A stretch of DNA of 5,049 nt, taken from positions 1-5,049 of the forward strand of contig JAAYMG010000241.1 of NCBI GenBank assembly GCA_012521525.1, written 5' to 3'. The notes beneath the pieces were generated by a model that was not told where the DNA came from, made no database searches, and saw nothing but the letters and a program-made list of their open reading frames with translations. This DNA comes from Clostridiales bacterium. Its GTDB lineage: Bacteria; Bacillota; Clostridia; Oscillospirales; JAAYOS01. Both the position numbers and the translations under genes were made by a program. Below are positions 1 through 5,049 of this stretch, in pieces (the first letter of the stretch is position 1; every line of letters begins with the position of its first letter).

Positions 1-89
1 CCAATGCAATAAGTCAATACCCTGAAAACAAAGTGCTTTATAGAATTCAATACTATACAACCTTTACCTTATTAATTTACATGTTCACG

Positions 90-118
90 ATAATAACACA
101 GAAGTATCTGACCCGCAA
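90..118 (-). promoter_or_regulatory. Weak candidate promoter downstream of pyrI, directed out of the window
   Basis: On the minus strand TTGCGG (113-118) is followed after 17 nt by TATTAT (90-95), and the bases just before the latter read TGT, forming an extended -10 (TGnTATTAT). The -35 half matches the sigma-A consensus at only three positions. It lies in an AT-rich flank just after the pyrI stop, where a promoter for a gene beyond position 1 could sit. AT-rich DNA yields such matches by chance, so this is tentative. Confidence 0.25.
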
Positions 119-128
119 GTATTTTTGG

Positions 129-545
129 TCAGTTGGCTTTGGCTTCGCAGTAAATGCACCGGTAAACTTTGTCCTCTCTGTCCGTCAGCCTGAATACATG
201 GTCAAGCTCCTGTTCGGTAGAAGTGATGCACCGAGGATTTTTGCACCTGATCACGTTCGTAAGATGCTCAGGCATATCGATCTTGCGTTTTTCGACTATT
301 ACGCCGTCCCTTATGATATTTACGGTCGCACCCGGATCGACATACCCTATCACATCAAAATCTATCGCAATGTCGGCGTTTATCTTAATGATATCCTTCT
401 TTCCCATCTTCCGGCTGTCCACGTTCTTTATAATGGCAACCGAGCAGTCGAGGCTTCCGAGGTCCAGGAGCTCATACAGCCTCATGCCGTTTTCCGCGGT
501 TATGTGGTCTATCACCACTCCGGTATTGATCGTATCTATACGCAT
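129..545 (-). CDS. pyrI: Aspartate carbamoyltransferase regulatory subunit PyrI
   Basis: This is the 138-residue regulatory chain of class B aspartate carbamoyltransferase. In the enterobacterial enzyme PyrI dimers link PyrB trimers and carry the nucleotide site for CTP inhibition and ATP activation. The N-terminal allosteric domain is roughly residues 1-92 and the zinc domain roughly 93-138. The sequence shows GVVIDHI at 9-15, with Asp13 and His14 aligning to E. coli Asp19 and His20, and Lys54 and Lys86 aligning to the nucleotide-contacting Lys60 and Lys94. The zinc ligands are Cys101, Cys106, Cys130 and Cys133, with the same C-x4-C-x23-C-x2-C spacing as E. coli. The chain is about 15 residues shorter than E. 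coli PyrI, mostly at the ends. The ATG lies inside the last codons of pyrB (10-nt overlap) and has its own strong ribosome binding site. It is the last gene of the run seen here. Function is confident; allosteric behaviour is inferred from the family. Confidence 0.96.
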   Translation of the reverse strand: MRIDTINTGVVIDHITAENGMRLYELLDLGSLDCSVAIIKNVDSRKMGKKDIIKINADIAIDFDVIGYVDPGATVNIIRDGVIVEKRKIDMPEHLTNVIRCKNPRCITSTEQELDHVFRLTDREDKVYRCIYCEAKAN

Positions 546-1462
546 GCGCCCGCCTCCTCCAAAAGCATCAGTATCAAAGCCATCCTGATATACTTCCCGT
601 ATAGCACCTGTTTGAAGTAACAGGCCCTTGGATCTCTGTCGACGGCTACGCTGATCTCGTTTACACGCGGCAGCGGATGCATTATGCAGAGGTCCTTTTT
701 TGCCGCTTCCAGCTTCTTCGGGTCGAGGATGTAGCTGTCCTTGAGCCGCAGGTAGTCTTCCTCGTTGAAAAAGCGCTCCTTCTGCACTCTTGTCATATAC
801 AGGATGTCCAGTTGAGGTATCGCTTCAGCCAGATCGGTCGTCTGTTCATATGGGACATCGTTCTTTTTAAGCACGTCTTTTTTGATATAGCTTGGGAGCT
901 TCAGCTCCTCGGGGGAAATCAGCACAAACTTCACTCCGGGATAACGGCTCATCGCTTTTATCAGGGAGTGCACCGTCCTGCCGAATTTCAGGTCCCCGCA
1001 CAGCCCGACGGTCAGATCCCCGAATCCGCCCTTCTCGAGATGGATCGTAAGCAGATCGGCCAATGTCTGGGTCGGATGGCTGTGCCCTCCGTCACCTGCG
1101 TTTATAATCGGCACGGTGGCATTTTGTGCCGCCACATATGCTGCGCCTTCCTTGGGATGCCTCATGGCTATTATGTCCGCATAGCAGCTGATCACCCTTG
1201 CGGTATCGGCCACGCTTTCTCCTTTTGCGGCGGACGACGAAGAACCGCTCGACACTGAGAGGACATAGCCCCCCAGCTCGTACATGGCGGCTTCAAAGCT
1301 GAGCCTTGTCCTTGTTGAAGGCTCAAAGAACAGGGTCGCGAGCTTTTTACCCCGGCAGGCGCTGCTGTACTTATTTGGGTCACGGATAATGTCGCATGCC
1401 GTCATAATAAGCGCTTGTATTTCTTCGATAGTAAGGTCCTGGATATCGATTATGCTCCTCAT
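536..1462 (-). CDS. pyrB: Aspartate carbamoyltransferase catalytic subunit PyrB
   Basis: This 308-residue cytosolic enzyme condenses carbamoyl phosphate with L-aspartate to N-carbamoyl-L-aspartate, the committed step of pyrimidine synthesis. The carbamoyl-phosphate loop Ser49-Thr-Arg-Thr-Arg53 sits in an FFEPSTRTR block. The 80s loop has Lys80-Gly-Glu, Arg101-His-Pro follows, and His129-Pro-Thr-Gln132 matches E. coli His134-Gln137. Arg162 (GRTVHSL) and Arg225/Gln227 (TRVQKERF) match the aspartate-site residues, and His262-Pro-Leu-Pro-Arg266 is the conserved C-terminal motif. Length is close to the 311 residues of the E. coli chain. All key residues are present. Its ATG overlaps the pyrE stop in an ATGA junction, and an AGGGAG ribosome binding site (1470-1475, 7 nt from the ATG) lies within the end of pyrE. 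Adjacency to pyrI implies a class B catalytic-regulatory holoenzyme. Confidence 0.98.
   Translation of the reverse strand: MRSIIDIQDLTIEEIQALIMTACDIIRDPNKYSSACRGKKLATLFFEPSTRTRLSFEAAMYELGGYVLSVSSGSSSSAAKGESVADTARVISCYADIIAMRHPKEGAAYVAAQNATVPIINAGDGGHSHPTQTLADLLTIHLEKGGFGDLTVGLCGDLKFGRTVHSLIKAMSRYPGVKFVLISPEELKLPSYIKKDVLKKNDVPYEQTTDLAEAIPQLDILYMTRVQKERFFNEEDYLRLKDSYILDPKKLEAAKKDLCIMHPLPRVNEISVAVDRDPRACYFKQVLYGKYIRMALILMLLEEAGACV
553..560 (-). promoter_or_regulatory. Strong ribosome binding site for pyrI
   Basis: The minus strand reads GGAGGAGG, 7 nt before the pyrI ATG, and lies entirely inside the pyrB coding sequence. Its strength fits the need to make PyrI in proportion to PyrB for assembly of the holoenzyme; that reason is inference. 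Confidence 0.85.
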
Positions 1463-2109
1463 ATTGATGCTCCCTTCCTGATCCAGCTTTCGTCGGACGG
1501 GTCGTCCCGAAAAGCCATCAGCCTGACGGCATCCTCCCTGCCGATGTAGCCTTCCTCGACCGCAACTTCCGCAATACAGTCAAAATCGGTAAGCGAGATG
1601 TTTTTTATGTTTGCTTCTTCCAGGCGCTCAAGCCCCTTCTTCATGTTGTAGGTGAAGATGCTTACGACACCCAGGACTTCGGCTCCCGCCTCACGCAACG
1701 TATTGACGACGCTGATCACACTGCCCGCAGTTGATATGAGGTCTTCAATGACAACGACCTTTTGCCCCGGCTCCAGTCTTCCCTCGATTTGATTTTTCCG
1801 GCCGTGGTCCTTGGCATCCGAACGTACATAGCCCATCGGCAAATCGAGTATATGTGCCGTTATGGCAGCATGGGCAATACCTGCGGTGGCTGTGCCCATC
1901 AGCATTTCCGCTTCCGGGAAATTCTCCCTTATCAGGGTTGCCAGGCCGTTTTCGATGTCCTTTCTCACCTCAGGCGCAGAAAGCGTCAGACGGTTGTCGC
2001 AGTATACCGGGCTCTTGATCCCGCTTGCCCATATAAACGGCTCTTCCGGCCGCAGGAATACCGCTCCGATCGAAAGCAGGTCTTTTGCGATGATCTTTTT
2101 CAAATCCAT
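1459..2109 (-). CDS. pyrE: Orotate phosphoribosyltransferase PyrE
   Basis: This enzyme transfers the phosphoribosyl group of PRPP to orotate, giving orotidine 5'-monophosphate. From the ATG at 2109 the product is 216 residues, a normal family length, and begins MDLKKIIAKDLL. Near the N-terminus is FLRPEEPFIWASGIKSPVYCDNR, the conserved orotate-site segment (written here only as a landmark; residues about 18-40). The flexible catalytic loop RSDAKDHGRKNQIEG is at about 96-110, and the PRPP-binding signature VVVIEDLISTAGS at about 118-130. A GTG at 2118 is in frame and would add three residues, but it directly abuts the GAGG ribosome binding site, so I prefer the ATG, which sits 9 nt from that site and gives an N-terminus like that of other Gram-positive PyrE proteins. 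The gap to pyrF is 11 bp; the 3' end overlaps pyrB by 4 nt. Confidence 0.96.
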   Translation of the reverse strand: MDLKKIIAKDLLSIGAVFLRPEEPFIWASGIKSPVYCDNRLTLSAPEVRKDIENGLATLIRENFPEAEMLMGTATAGIAHAAITAHILDLPMGYVRSDAKDHGRKNQIEGRLEPGQKVVVIEDLISTAGSVISVVNTLREAGAEVLGVVSIFTYNMKKGLERLEEANIKNISLTDFDCIAEVAVEEGYIGREDAVRLMAFRDDPSDESWIRKGASI

Positions 2110-2118
2110 GATCAGCAC

Positions 2119-2122
2119 CCTC
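2119..2122 (-). promoter_or_regulatory. Ribosome binding site deciding the pyrE start
   Basis: The minus strand reads TGAGGGTG, where the TGA is the pyrF stop and GAGG is the ribosome binding core. It is 9 nt from the ATG at 2109 and directly adjoins the GTG at 2118. This spacing favours the ATG as the pyrE start and suggests re-initiation by ribosomes finishing pyrF. Confidence 0.7.
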
Positions 2123-2819
2123 AGTCAACAAATTCTTCAACGCAACGGTTATACACCGCCACCGGATCGGCTGCCGCCGTTATTTGTCTTCCCACGACGA
2201 TATAATCCGCGCCGATCCTTTTCGCTTCGGCAGGTGTAGTGACACGCTTCTGGTCCCCCATAACGCCGTTCGCAAACCGGATCCCCGGTGTCACCGTCAA
2301 AAAGTCTTTTCCGCACTCCAGGTGCACTTTTTCCGCTTCGAGCGGCGAGCATACGACACCGTCAAGCCCCGCCTCCTTTGCGTTCATCGCGTAGTGCATG
2401 ACTACCTCGTCCATCGGCTCCTTTATCAGCAGCTCTTTCTCCATGCTTTCCTGGTCGGTGGAAGTCAGCTGTGTCACAGCGATCAGCAACGGCCGCGTCC
2501 CGTCGGGGCGGGTAAGCCCTTCAAGCGCCGCTTCCATCATGCGCTTTGTCCCGGATGCATGCACATTGCAGATATCCACGTCAAGCCCTGATAAGACCAT
2601 CATCGTCCTTTTTACCGTATTCGGGATGTCGTGCAGCTTCAGGTCCAGGAATACCTTATACCCTTTCCTTTTAATTTCCCTGACGATCCCGGGCCCCTCA
2701 GAATAAAACAGCTCCATCCCGATCTTTACGAAAGGTTTCCTGCCGGCAAACATATCGAGAAAGGCGAAGGTTTGTCCGGCGTTCGGGAAATCACAGGCGA
2801 TAATGACGTCCTTACCCAT
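2121..2819 (-). CDS. pyrF: Orotidine 5'-phosphate decarboxylase PyrF
   Basis: This 232-residue TIM-barrel enzyme decarboxylates OMP to UMP, the last step of the de novo pathway. It is a group I (pyrF-type) decarboxylase. Lys32 lies in the strand-2 KIG motif. The catalytic D-x-K-x-x-D set is Asp59, Lys61 and Asp64, within FLDLKLHDIPNTV. The phosphate-binding parts are TPGIR at 178-182 and VVGRQIT at 208-214, with Arg211 in the phosphate-gripper position. Length is close to the B. subtilis enzyme (239). The ATG overlaps the pyrD stop by 8 nt and is preceded by a strong AGGAGGA ribosome binding site. The TGA stop is fused to the GAGG that serves pyrE, so termination here and initiation there are probably coupled. 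All catalytic residues are present. Confidence 0.98.
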   Translation of the reverse strand: MGKDVIIACDFPNAGQTFAFLDMFAGRKPFVKIGMELFYSEGPGIVREIKRKGYKVFLDLKLHDIPNTVKRTMMVLSGLDVDICNVHASGTKRMMEAALEGLTRPDGTRPLLIAVTQLTSTDQESMEKELLIKEPMDEVVMHYAMNAKEAGLDGVVCSPLEAEKVHLECGKDFLTVTPGIRFANGVMGDQKRVTTPAEAKRIGADYIVVGRQITAAADPVAVYNRCVEEFVD

Positions 2820-3729
2820 TAATTGCTCCTCCTATAATATCTTCCAGCCTGTCGATACCGTATTTGTCCATGACAGCCGGAAGTTCATTTATAATATTGC
2901 GGCAGGCAAAGGGGTCGACCAGGTTCGCAGTGCCGACCTGGACAGCCGTGGCCCCCGCAAGCATCATCTCTATCACATCCTCCGCACAGGAGACCCCTCC
3001 CATGCCAACGACCGGGATGTTCACAGTGCTAGCCACCTGGTAAACCATCCTTACTGCAATGGGAAATACTCCCGGACCGGAGTACCCTCCCATCCTGTTA
3101 GCAAGGACCGGCCTTTTGGTTTTCAGATCGATCCGCATGCCGGGTATCGTGTTGATCAGGCTTATGCCGTCTGCACCGGCTGCTTCACAGGCACTGGCTA
3201 TGCTTACGATGTCAGTCACGTTCGGGGAAAGCTTTACTATAACCGGCTTGGTCACGGCCTTCTTTACGGCAGCGACCACCTCCGACGCCGCTTTCGGGTC
3301 GGTCCCGAAAACCATTCCCCCGCCCTCTACGTTCGGACAGCTGATGTTCACTTCCAGCCATCCGACCTGCTCCTCTTTGTCGAGTACTGAACAGGTATAT
3401 ACATAGTCCCCGATCGAAAAGCCGCTCACATTCGCCATGACGGGCTTTCGAAAACACCTTTTCAGCCTGGGCAGCTCTTCGGCAACGACCTTTTCGACAC
3501 CCGGGTTTTGCAGACCTATCGCATTGAGCATGCCTGTGGCGCATTCCGCAACACGGGGCGTGGGATTGCCGAACCTGGCTTCCCCCGTCGTACCTTTGAA
3601 TGAGAATGTCCCGAGACAGTTGATGTCGTAGAATTCCGCAAATTCATAGCCGTATCCGAAGGTGCCCGATGCGGCGATGACCGGATTATCAAGCTCGATC
3701 CCGCAAAGCCTGACACTCAGCCTTCCCAT
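2812..3729 (-). CDS. pyrD: Dihydroorotate dehydrogenase (class 1B), catalytic subunit PyrD
   Basis: This 305-residue FMN-containing subunit oxidises dihydroorotate to orotate. The class is 1B because the active-site base is cysteine: Cys131 in the NISCPN segment (128-133), and because pyrK lies immediately upstream. Other family marks are ASGTFGYG at 20-27, SFKGTT with Lys45 near the FMN, NAIGLQNPG at 69-77, VKLSPNVTD with Lys166, GYSGPG at 215-220, and GMGGV at 242-246 of the FMN phosphate site. The protein has no membrane-anchoring N-terminal extension, as expected for a soluble class 1 enzyme. Its start overlaps the pyrK 3' end by 13 nt, with an AGGAGGA site 6 nt before the ATG. In the family the complex is a PyrD2-PyrK2 heterotetramer that passes electrons to NAD+. 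Confidence 0.98.
   Translation of the reverse strand: MGRLSVRLCGIELDNPVIAASGTFGYGYEFAEFYDINCLGTFSFKGTTGEARFGNPTPRVAECATGMLNAIGLQNPGVEKVVAEELPRLKRCFRKPVMANVSGFSIGDYVYTCSVLDKEEQVGWLEVNISCPNVEGGGMVFGTDPKAASEVVAAVKKAVTKPVIVKLSPNVTDIVSIASACEAAGADGISLINTIPGMRIDLKTKRPVLANRMGGYSGPGVFPIAVRMVYQVASTVNIPVVGMGGVSCAEDVIEMMLAGATAVQVGTANLVDPFACRNIINELPAVMDKYGIDRLEDIIGGAING
2827..2833 (-). promoter_or_regulatory. Strong ribosome binding site for pyrF
   Basis: The minus strand reads AGGAGGA, 7 nt before the pyrF ATG and inside the last codons of pyrD. It supports the ATG at 2819 as the start. Confidence 0.85.
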
Positions 3730-4451
3730 GTGATCTCCTCCTTTTTCAGCACCGGCCCTTCTTTGCAGATGCGCTTATATCCGGATACTGTTTTGCAGGA
3801 ACATCCCATGCACGCGCCGAAACCGCAGCCCATGCGTTCTTCGAAACTGAACTGGCCTGAGGTGCCCGTTGAGTCGAAAACCGCTTTCAACATCGCCTCG
3901 GGACCGCAGGTATAAAAATAGGTATAGCCTTCCGGCAATGCATCGGTGACAAATCCTTTGACACCGTAACTGCCGTCTGCCGTCGTCACAGTCACTTCAC
4001 AGCCGAGCCGCTTGAACTCTTCTTCGCAGAATACGTCGGTTATCGTATTGAAGCCAAGGACGACCGATACTTTTGAACAGCGTTCAACCAGTTTTTTTGC
4101 CAGCAGGTACAGGGGAGGGACACCTGCACCACCTCCGATCAGCAGCGGCCTTTCACCTGCAGCCATAATATCGAACCCGTTGCCCAGCCCGGTCATGACG
4201 CTCAGCATAGTGCCGTTTTTCAGCCTGCTCATGATTTCCGTCCCGCGGCCTACTACTTTGTATATGACGGTCACCGATATCGGATCCGCATCGTATACCG
4301 AAAGCGGTCTCCTGAGGTAACACCCGTCCAGTTTGATATTGATAAACTGTCCCGGTTGTCCGACCTCCGACACGTCGCCGCACAATCGCATTTTGAATAT
4401 GTTGGGGGTCAGTGCCCGGTTTTCAATTACCTGAAAGATACTGTCCTTCAT
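3717..4451 (-). CDS. pyrK: Dihydroorotate dehydrogenase electron-transfer subunit PyrK
   Basis: This 244-residue FAD and [2Fe-2S] subunit lets class 1B dihydroorotate dehydrogenase use NAD+. It has a ferredoxin-reductase-like layout. The FAD barrel is at about 1-100 with the R-x-P-[LF]-S-V/I motif as Arg48-Pro-Leu-Ser at 48-51. The NAD-binding-like domain is about 101-200, with the glycine-rich LLIGGGAGVPPLY at 103-115 and TCGPEAML at 181-188. The C-terminal iron-sulfur domain has Cys209, Cys214, Cys217 and Cys229, spaced C-x4-C-x2-C-x11-C; Cys219 is an extra nearby cysteine. The last loop is slightly shorter than I recall for the Lactococcus lactis protein, within family variation. A GGGAG ribosome binding site (4458-4462) sits 6 nt before the ATG. 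It follows a 149-bp gap after pyrC and overlaps pyrD by 13 nt. Confidence 0.97.
   Translation of the reverse strand: MKDSIFQVIENRALTPNIFKMRLCGDVSEVGQPGQFINIKLDGCYLRRPLSVYDADPISVTVIYKVVGRGTEIMSRLKNGTMLSVMTGLGNGFDIMAAGERPLLIGGGAGVPPLYLLAKKLVERCSKVSVVLGFNTITDVFCEEEFKRLGCEVTVTTADGSYGVKGFVTDALPEGYTYFYTCGPEAMLKAVFDSTGTSGQFSFEERMGCGFGACMGCSCKTVSGYKRICKEGPVLKKEEITWEG
3736..3742 (-). promoter_or_regulatory. Strong ribosome binding site for pyrD
   Basis: The minus strand reads AGGAGGA after a short A run, 6 nt before the pyrD ATG and inside the last codons of pyrK. It supports the ATG at 3729 as the start. Confidence 0.85.
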
Positions 4452-4508
4452 TTTCTTCTCCCACTGTTTCCTGATTTTTTAATCGGTCTAACCGTGTTTA
4501 CTGACTAT

Positions 4509-4552
4509 GTTGCCGAAATATAGTTGCCCCGTTGCCGATATATAGCTGCCCG
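4509..4552. repeat. Two imperfect 22-bp tandem units in the pyrC-pyrK gap
   Basis: Units 4509-4530 and 4531-4552 match at 19 of 22 positions. Each unit has GTTGCCGA at its left, an ATATA core, and GTTGCCC or GCTGCCC at its right. This gives four GTTGCC-like boxes starting at 4509, 4523, 4531 and 4545 (spacing 14, 8, 14). The units do not fold into a hairpin and have no reading frame. Possible identities are a protein-binding array or a remnant of a transposon end (IS21-family ends are known to carry multiple short direct repeats). The sequence does not decide between them. Confidence 0.75.
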
Positions 4553-4572
4553 GAAGCATGAAATAGAAGCAT
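4553..4572. repeat. Short direct repeat GAAGCAT, period 13
   Basis: GAAGCAT occurs at 4553-4559 and again at 4566-4572, immediately beside the 22-bp units. It is a 7-bp match only, so chance is possible, but it adds to the repetitive character of the gap. Confidence 0.4.
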
Positions 4573-4600
4573 AAAATCACTGCACGATTTCACTAGTGAG

Positions 4601-5049
4601 TCATTTTCGATCCTGGCGTTCGAAATATGCGATCCTGCCGTTGCAAACTGTCAGAACACACTTGCCGAATACCTTCATTCCCTCAAACGGCGTCGACTTC
4701 CCTTTGGACAGGAATCCTGCCGGATCGATCGTCGTCTCTTCCTCCAGGGTCCACACGGAAAAGTCCGCGCCGAGCGGGATGCCAAACCGCTTCCGGGGAT
4801 TGACCGCAAGCAGTTCGACAAGCCGTTCCAGGGTTATAATGCCGGTCAATACAAGCCTGGTATAAAGCACGGGAAATGCTGTCTCCAGACCGACGATCCC
4901 GAATGCGCTATACTCAAGCCCCTTCGACTTTTCCTCCGCGCTGTGGGGTGCATGATCGGTGGCGATCATATCGATGGTGCCGTCCCTTATGCCTTCTATC
5001 AAGGCAAGCCTGTCCGCTTCCGACCTCAGCGGCGGGTTCATCTTATAGC
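4601..5049 (-). CDS. pyrC: Dihydroorotase PyrC, C-terminal part (5' end beyond window)
   Basis: This is the C-terminal 148 residues of a type I dihydroorotase, the amidohydrolase that cyclises N-carbamoyl-aspartate to dihydroorotate. The reading frame is open to the right edge and begins in the window with YKMNPPLRSEADR, a conserved dihydroorotase segment, so the ATG at 5041 is an internal methionine and not the start. The catalytic block IATDHAPHSAEEK follows, with Asp in the position of the metal-bound base, then SAFGIVGLETAFP, typical of Gram-positive type I enzymes. The tail (PFEGMKVFGKCVLTVCNGRIAYF) is the C-terminal part of the amidohydrolase composite domain. The N-terminal HxH metal-binding motif lies outside the window and cannot be checked. 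It ends in TGA, 149 bp before pyrK, and is probably co-transcribed with it. Confidence 0.95.
   Translation of the reverse strand, partial: YKMNPPLRSEADRLALIEGIRDGTIDMIATDHAPHSAEEKSKGLEYSAFGIVGLETAFPVLYTRLVLTGIITLERLVELLAVNPRKRFGIPLGADFSVWTLEEETTIDPAGFLSKGKSTPFEGMKVFGKCVLTVCNGRIAYFERQDRK

Noticed and set aside
12..17. TTGACT on the minus strand as a -35 box near the left edge
   Set aside because: The matching -10 would fall beyond position 1, so it cannot be judged.
33..620. A 195-codon plus-strand open frame crossing the flank and pyrI
   Set aside because: It lies opposite pyrI and the end of pyrB, which are certain, and its translation resembles no protein family I recognise. The same applies to the other plus-strand frames across the window.
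4484..4494. Hairpin CGGT-CTA-ACCG next to a T6 run as a possible terminator between pyrC and pyrK
   Set aside because: The stem is only 4 bp, and on the minus (transcribed) strand the run after it is A, not T. On the plus strand the T run precedes the stem.
4574..4599. AAATC/GATTT inverted repeat and the TCACTAGTGA palindrome just after the pyrC stop
   Set aside because: The first stem is short and AT-rich with no good U tract; the second is a 10-bp perfect palindrome that cannot form a stable loop as RNA. Neither is convincing as a terminator or operator.
4452..4600. PyrR-binding attenuator or riboswitch before pyrK
   Set aside because: I found no anti-terminator/terminator pair, no PyrR-type binding loop and no riboswitch-like conserved core. 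Any such leader would more likely precede the first gene, outside the window.
4601..5041. Start of a 146-residue protein at the ATG at 5041
   Set aside because: The frame continues upstream as Tyr-Lys before this Met, and the YKMNPPLR segment is internal in dihydroorotases; the gene is cut by the window edge.

Overview
The window is one minus-strand run of pyrimidine (UMP) biosynthesis genes. In transcription order, from high to low coordinates, it reads pyrC (3' part only), pyrK, pyrD, pyrF, pyrE, pyrB, pyrI. Together they cover carbamoyl-aspartate formation (PyrB with PyrI), ring closure (PyrC), NAD-linked oxidation to orotate (PyrD with PyrK), phosphoribosyl transfer (PyrE) and decarboxylation to UMP (PyrF). 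Only carbamoyl-phosphate synthase (carAB) is absent from the stretch shown.

Organism: the pairing of a class 1B dihydroorotate dehydrogenase (PyrD plus the FAD/[2Fe-2S] subunit PyrK), a type I dihydroorotase and a zinc-binding PyrI subunit, with strong AGGAGGA-type ribosome binding sites, points to a Gram-positive anaerobe of the Clostridia. The coding DNA looks close to half G+C. I do not place it to family or genus.

Layout: positions 1-128 are an AT-rich non-coding flank (41 of 128 bases are G or C) downstream of pyrI. It has no clear terminator and one weak candidate promoter that would fire out of the left edge. Positions 129-4451 hold six genes packed with overlaps of 13, 8, 4 and 10 nt and one 11-nt gap, so translation is probably coupled. 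Positions 4452-4600 are the only sizeable gap inside the cluster (149 bp, 62 G or C) and carry two imperfect 22-bp tandem units plus a smaller repeat. Positions 4601-5049 are the C-terminal part of pyrC, cut by the window edge.

I found no new biological system: this is a canonical operon with intact catalytic residues in every gene that can be checked. The item most worth a second look is the repeat array between pyrC and pyrK, which resembles a DNA-binding-site array or the remnant of a transposon end.
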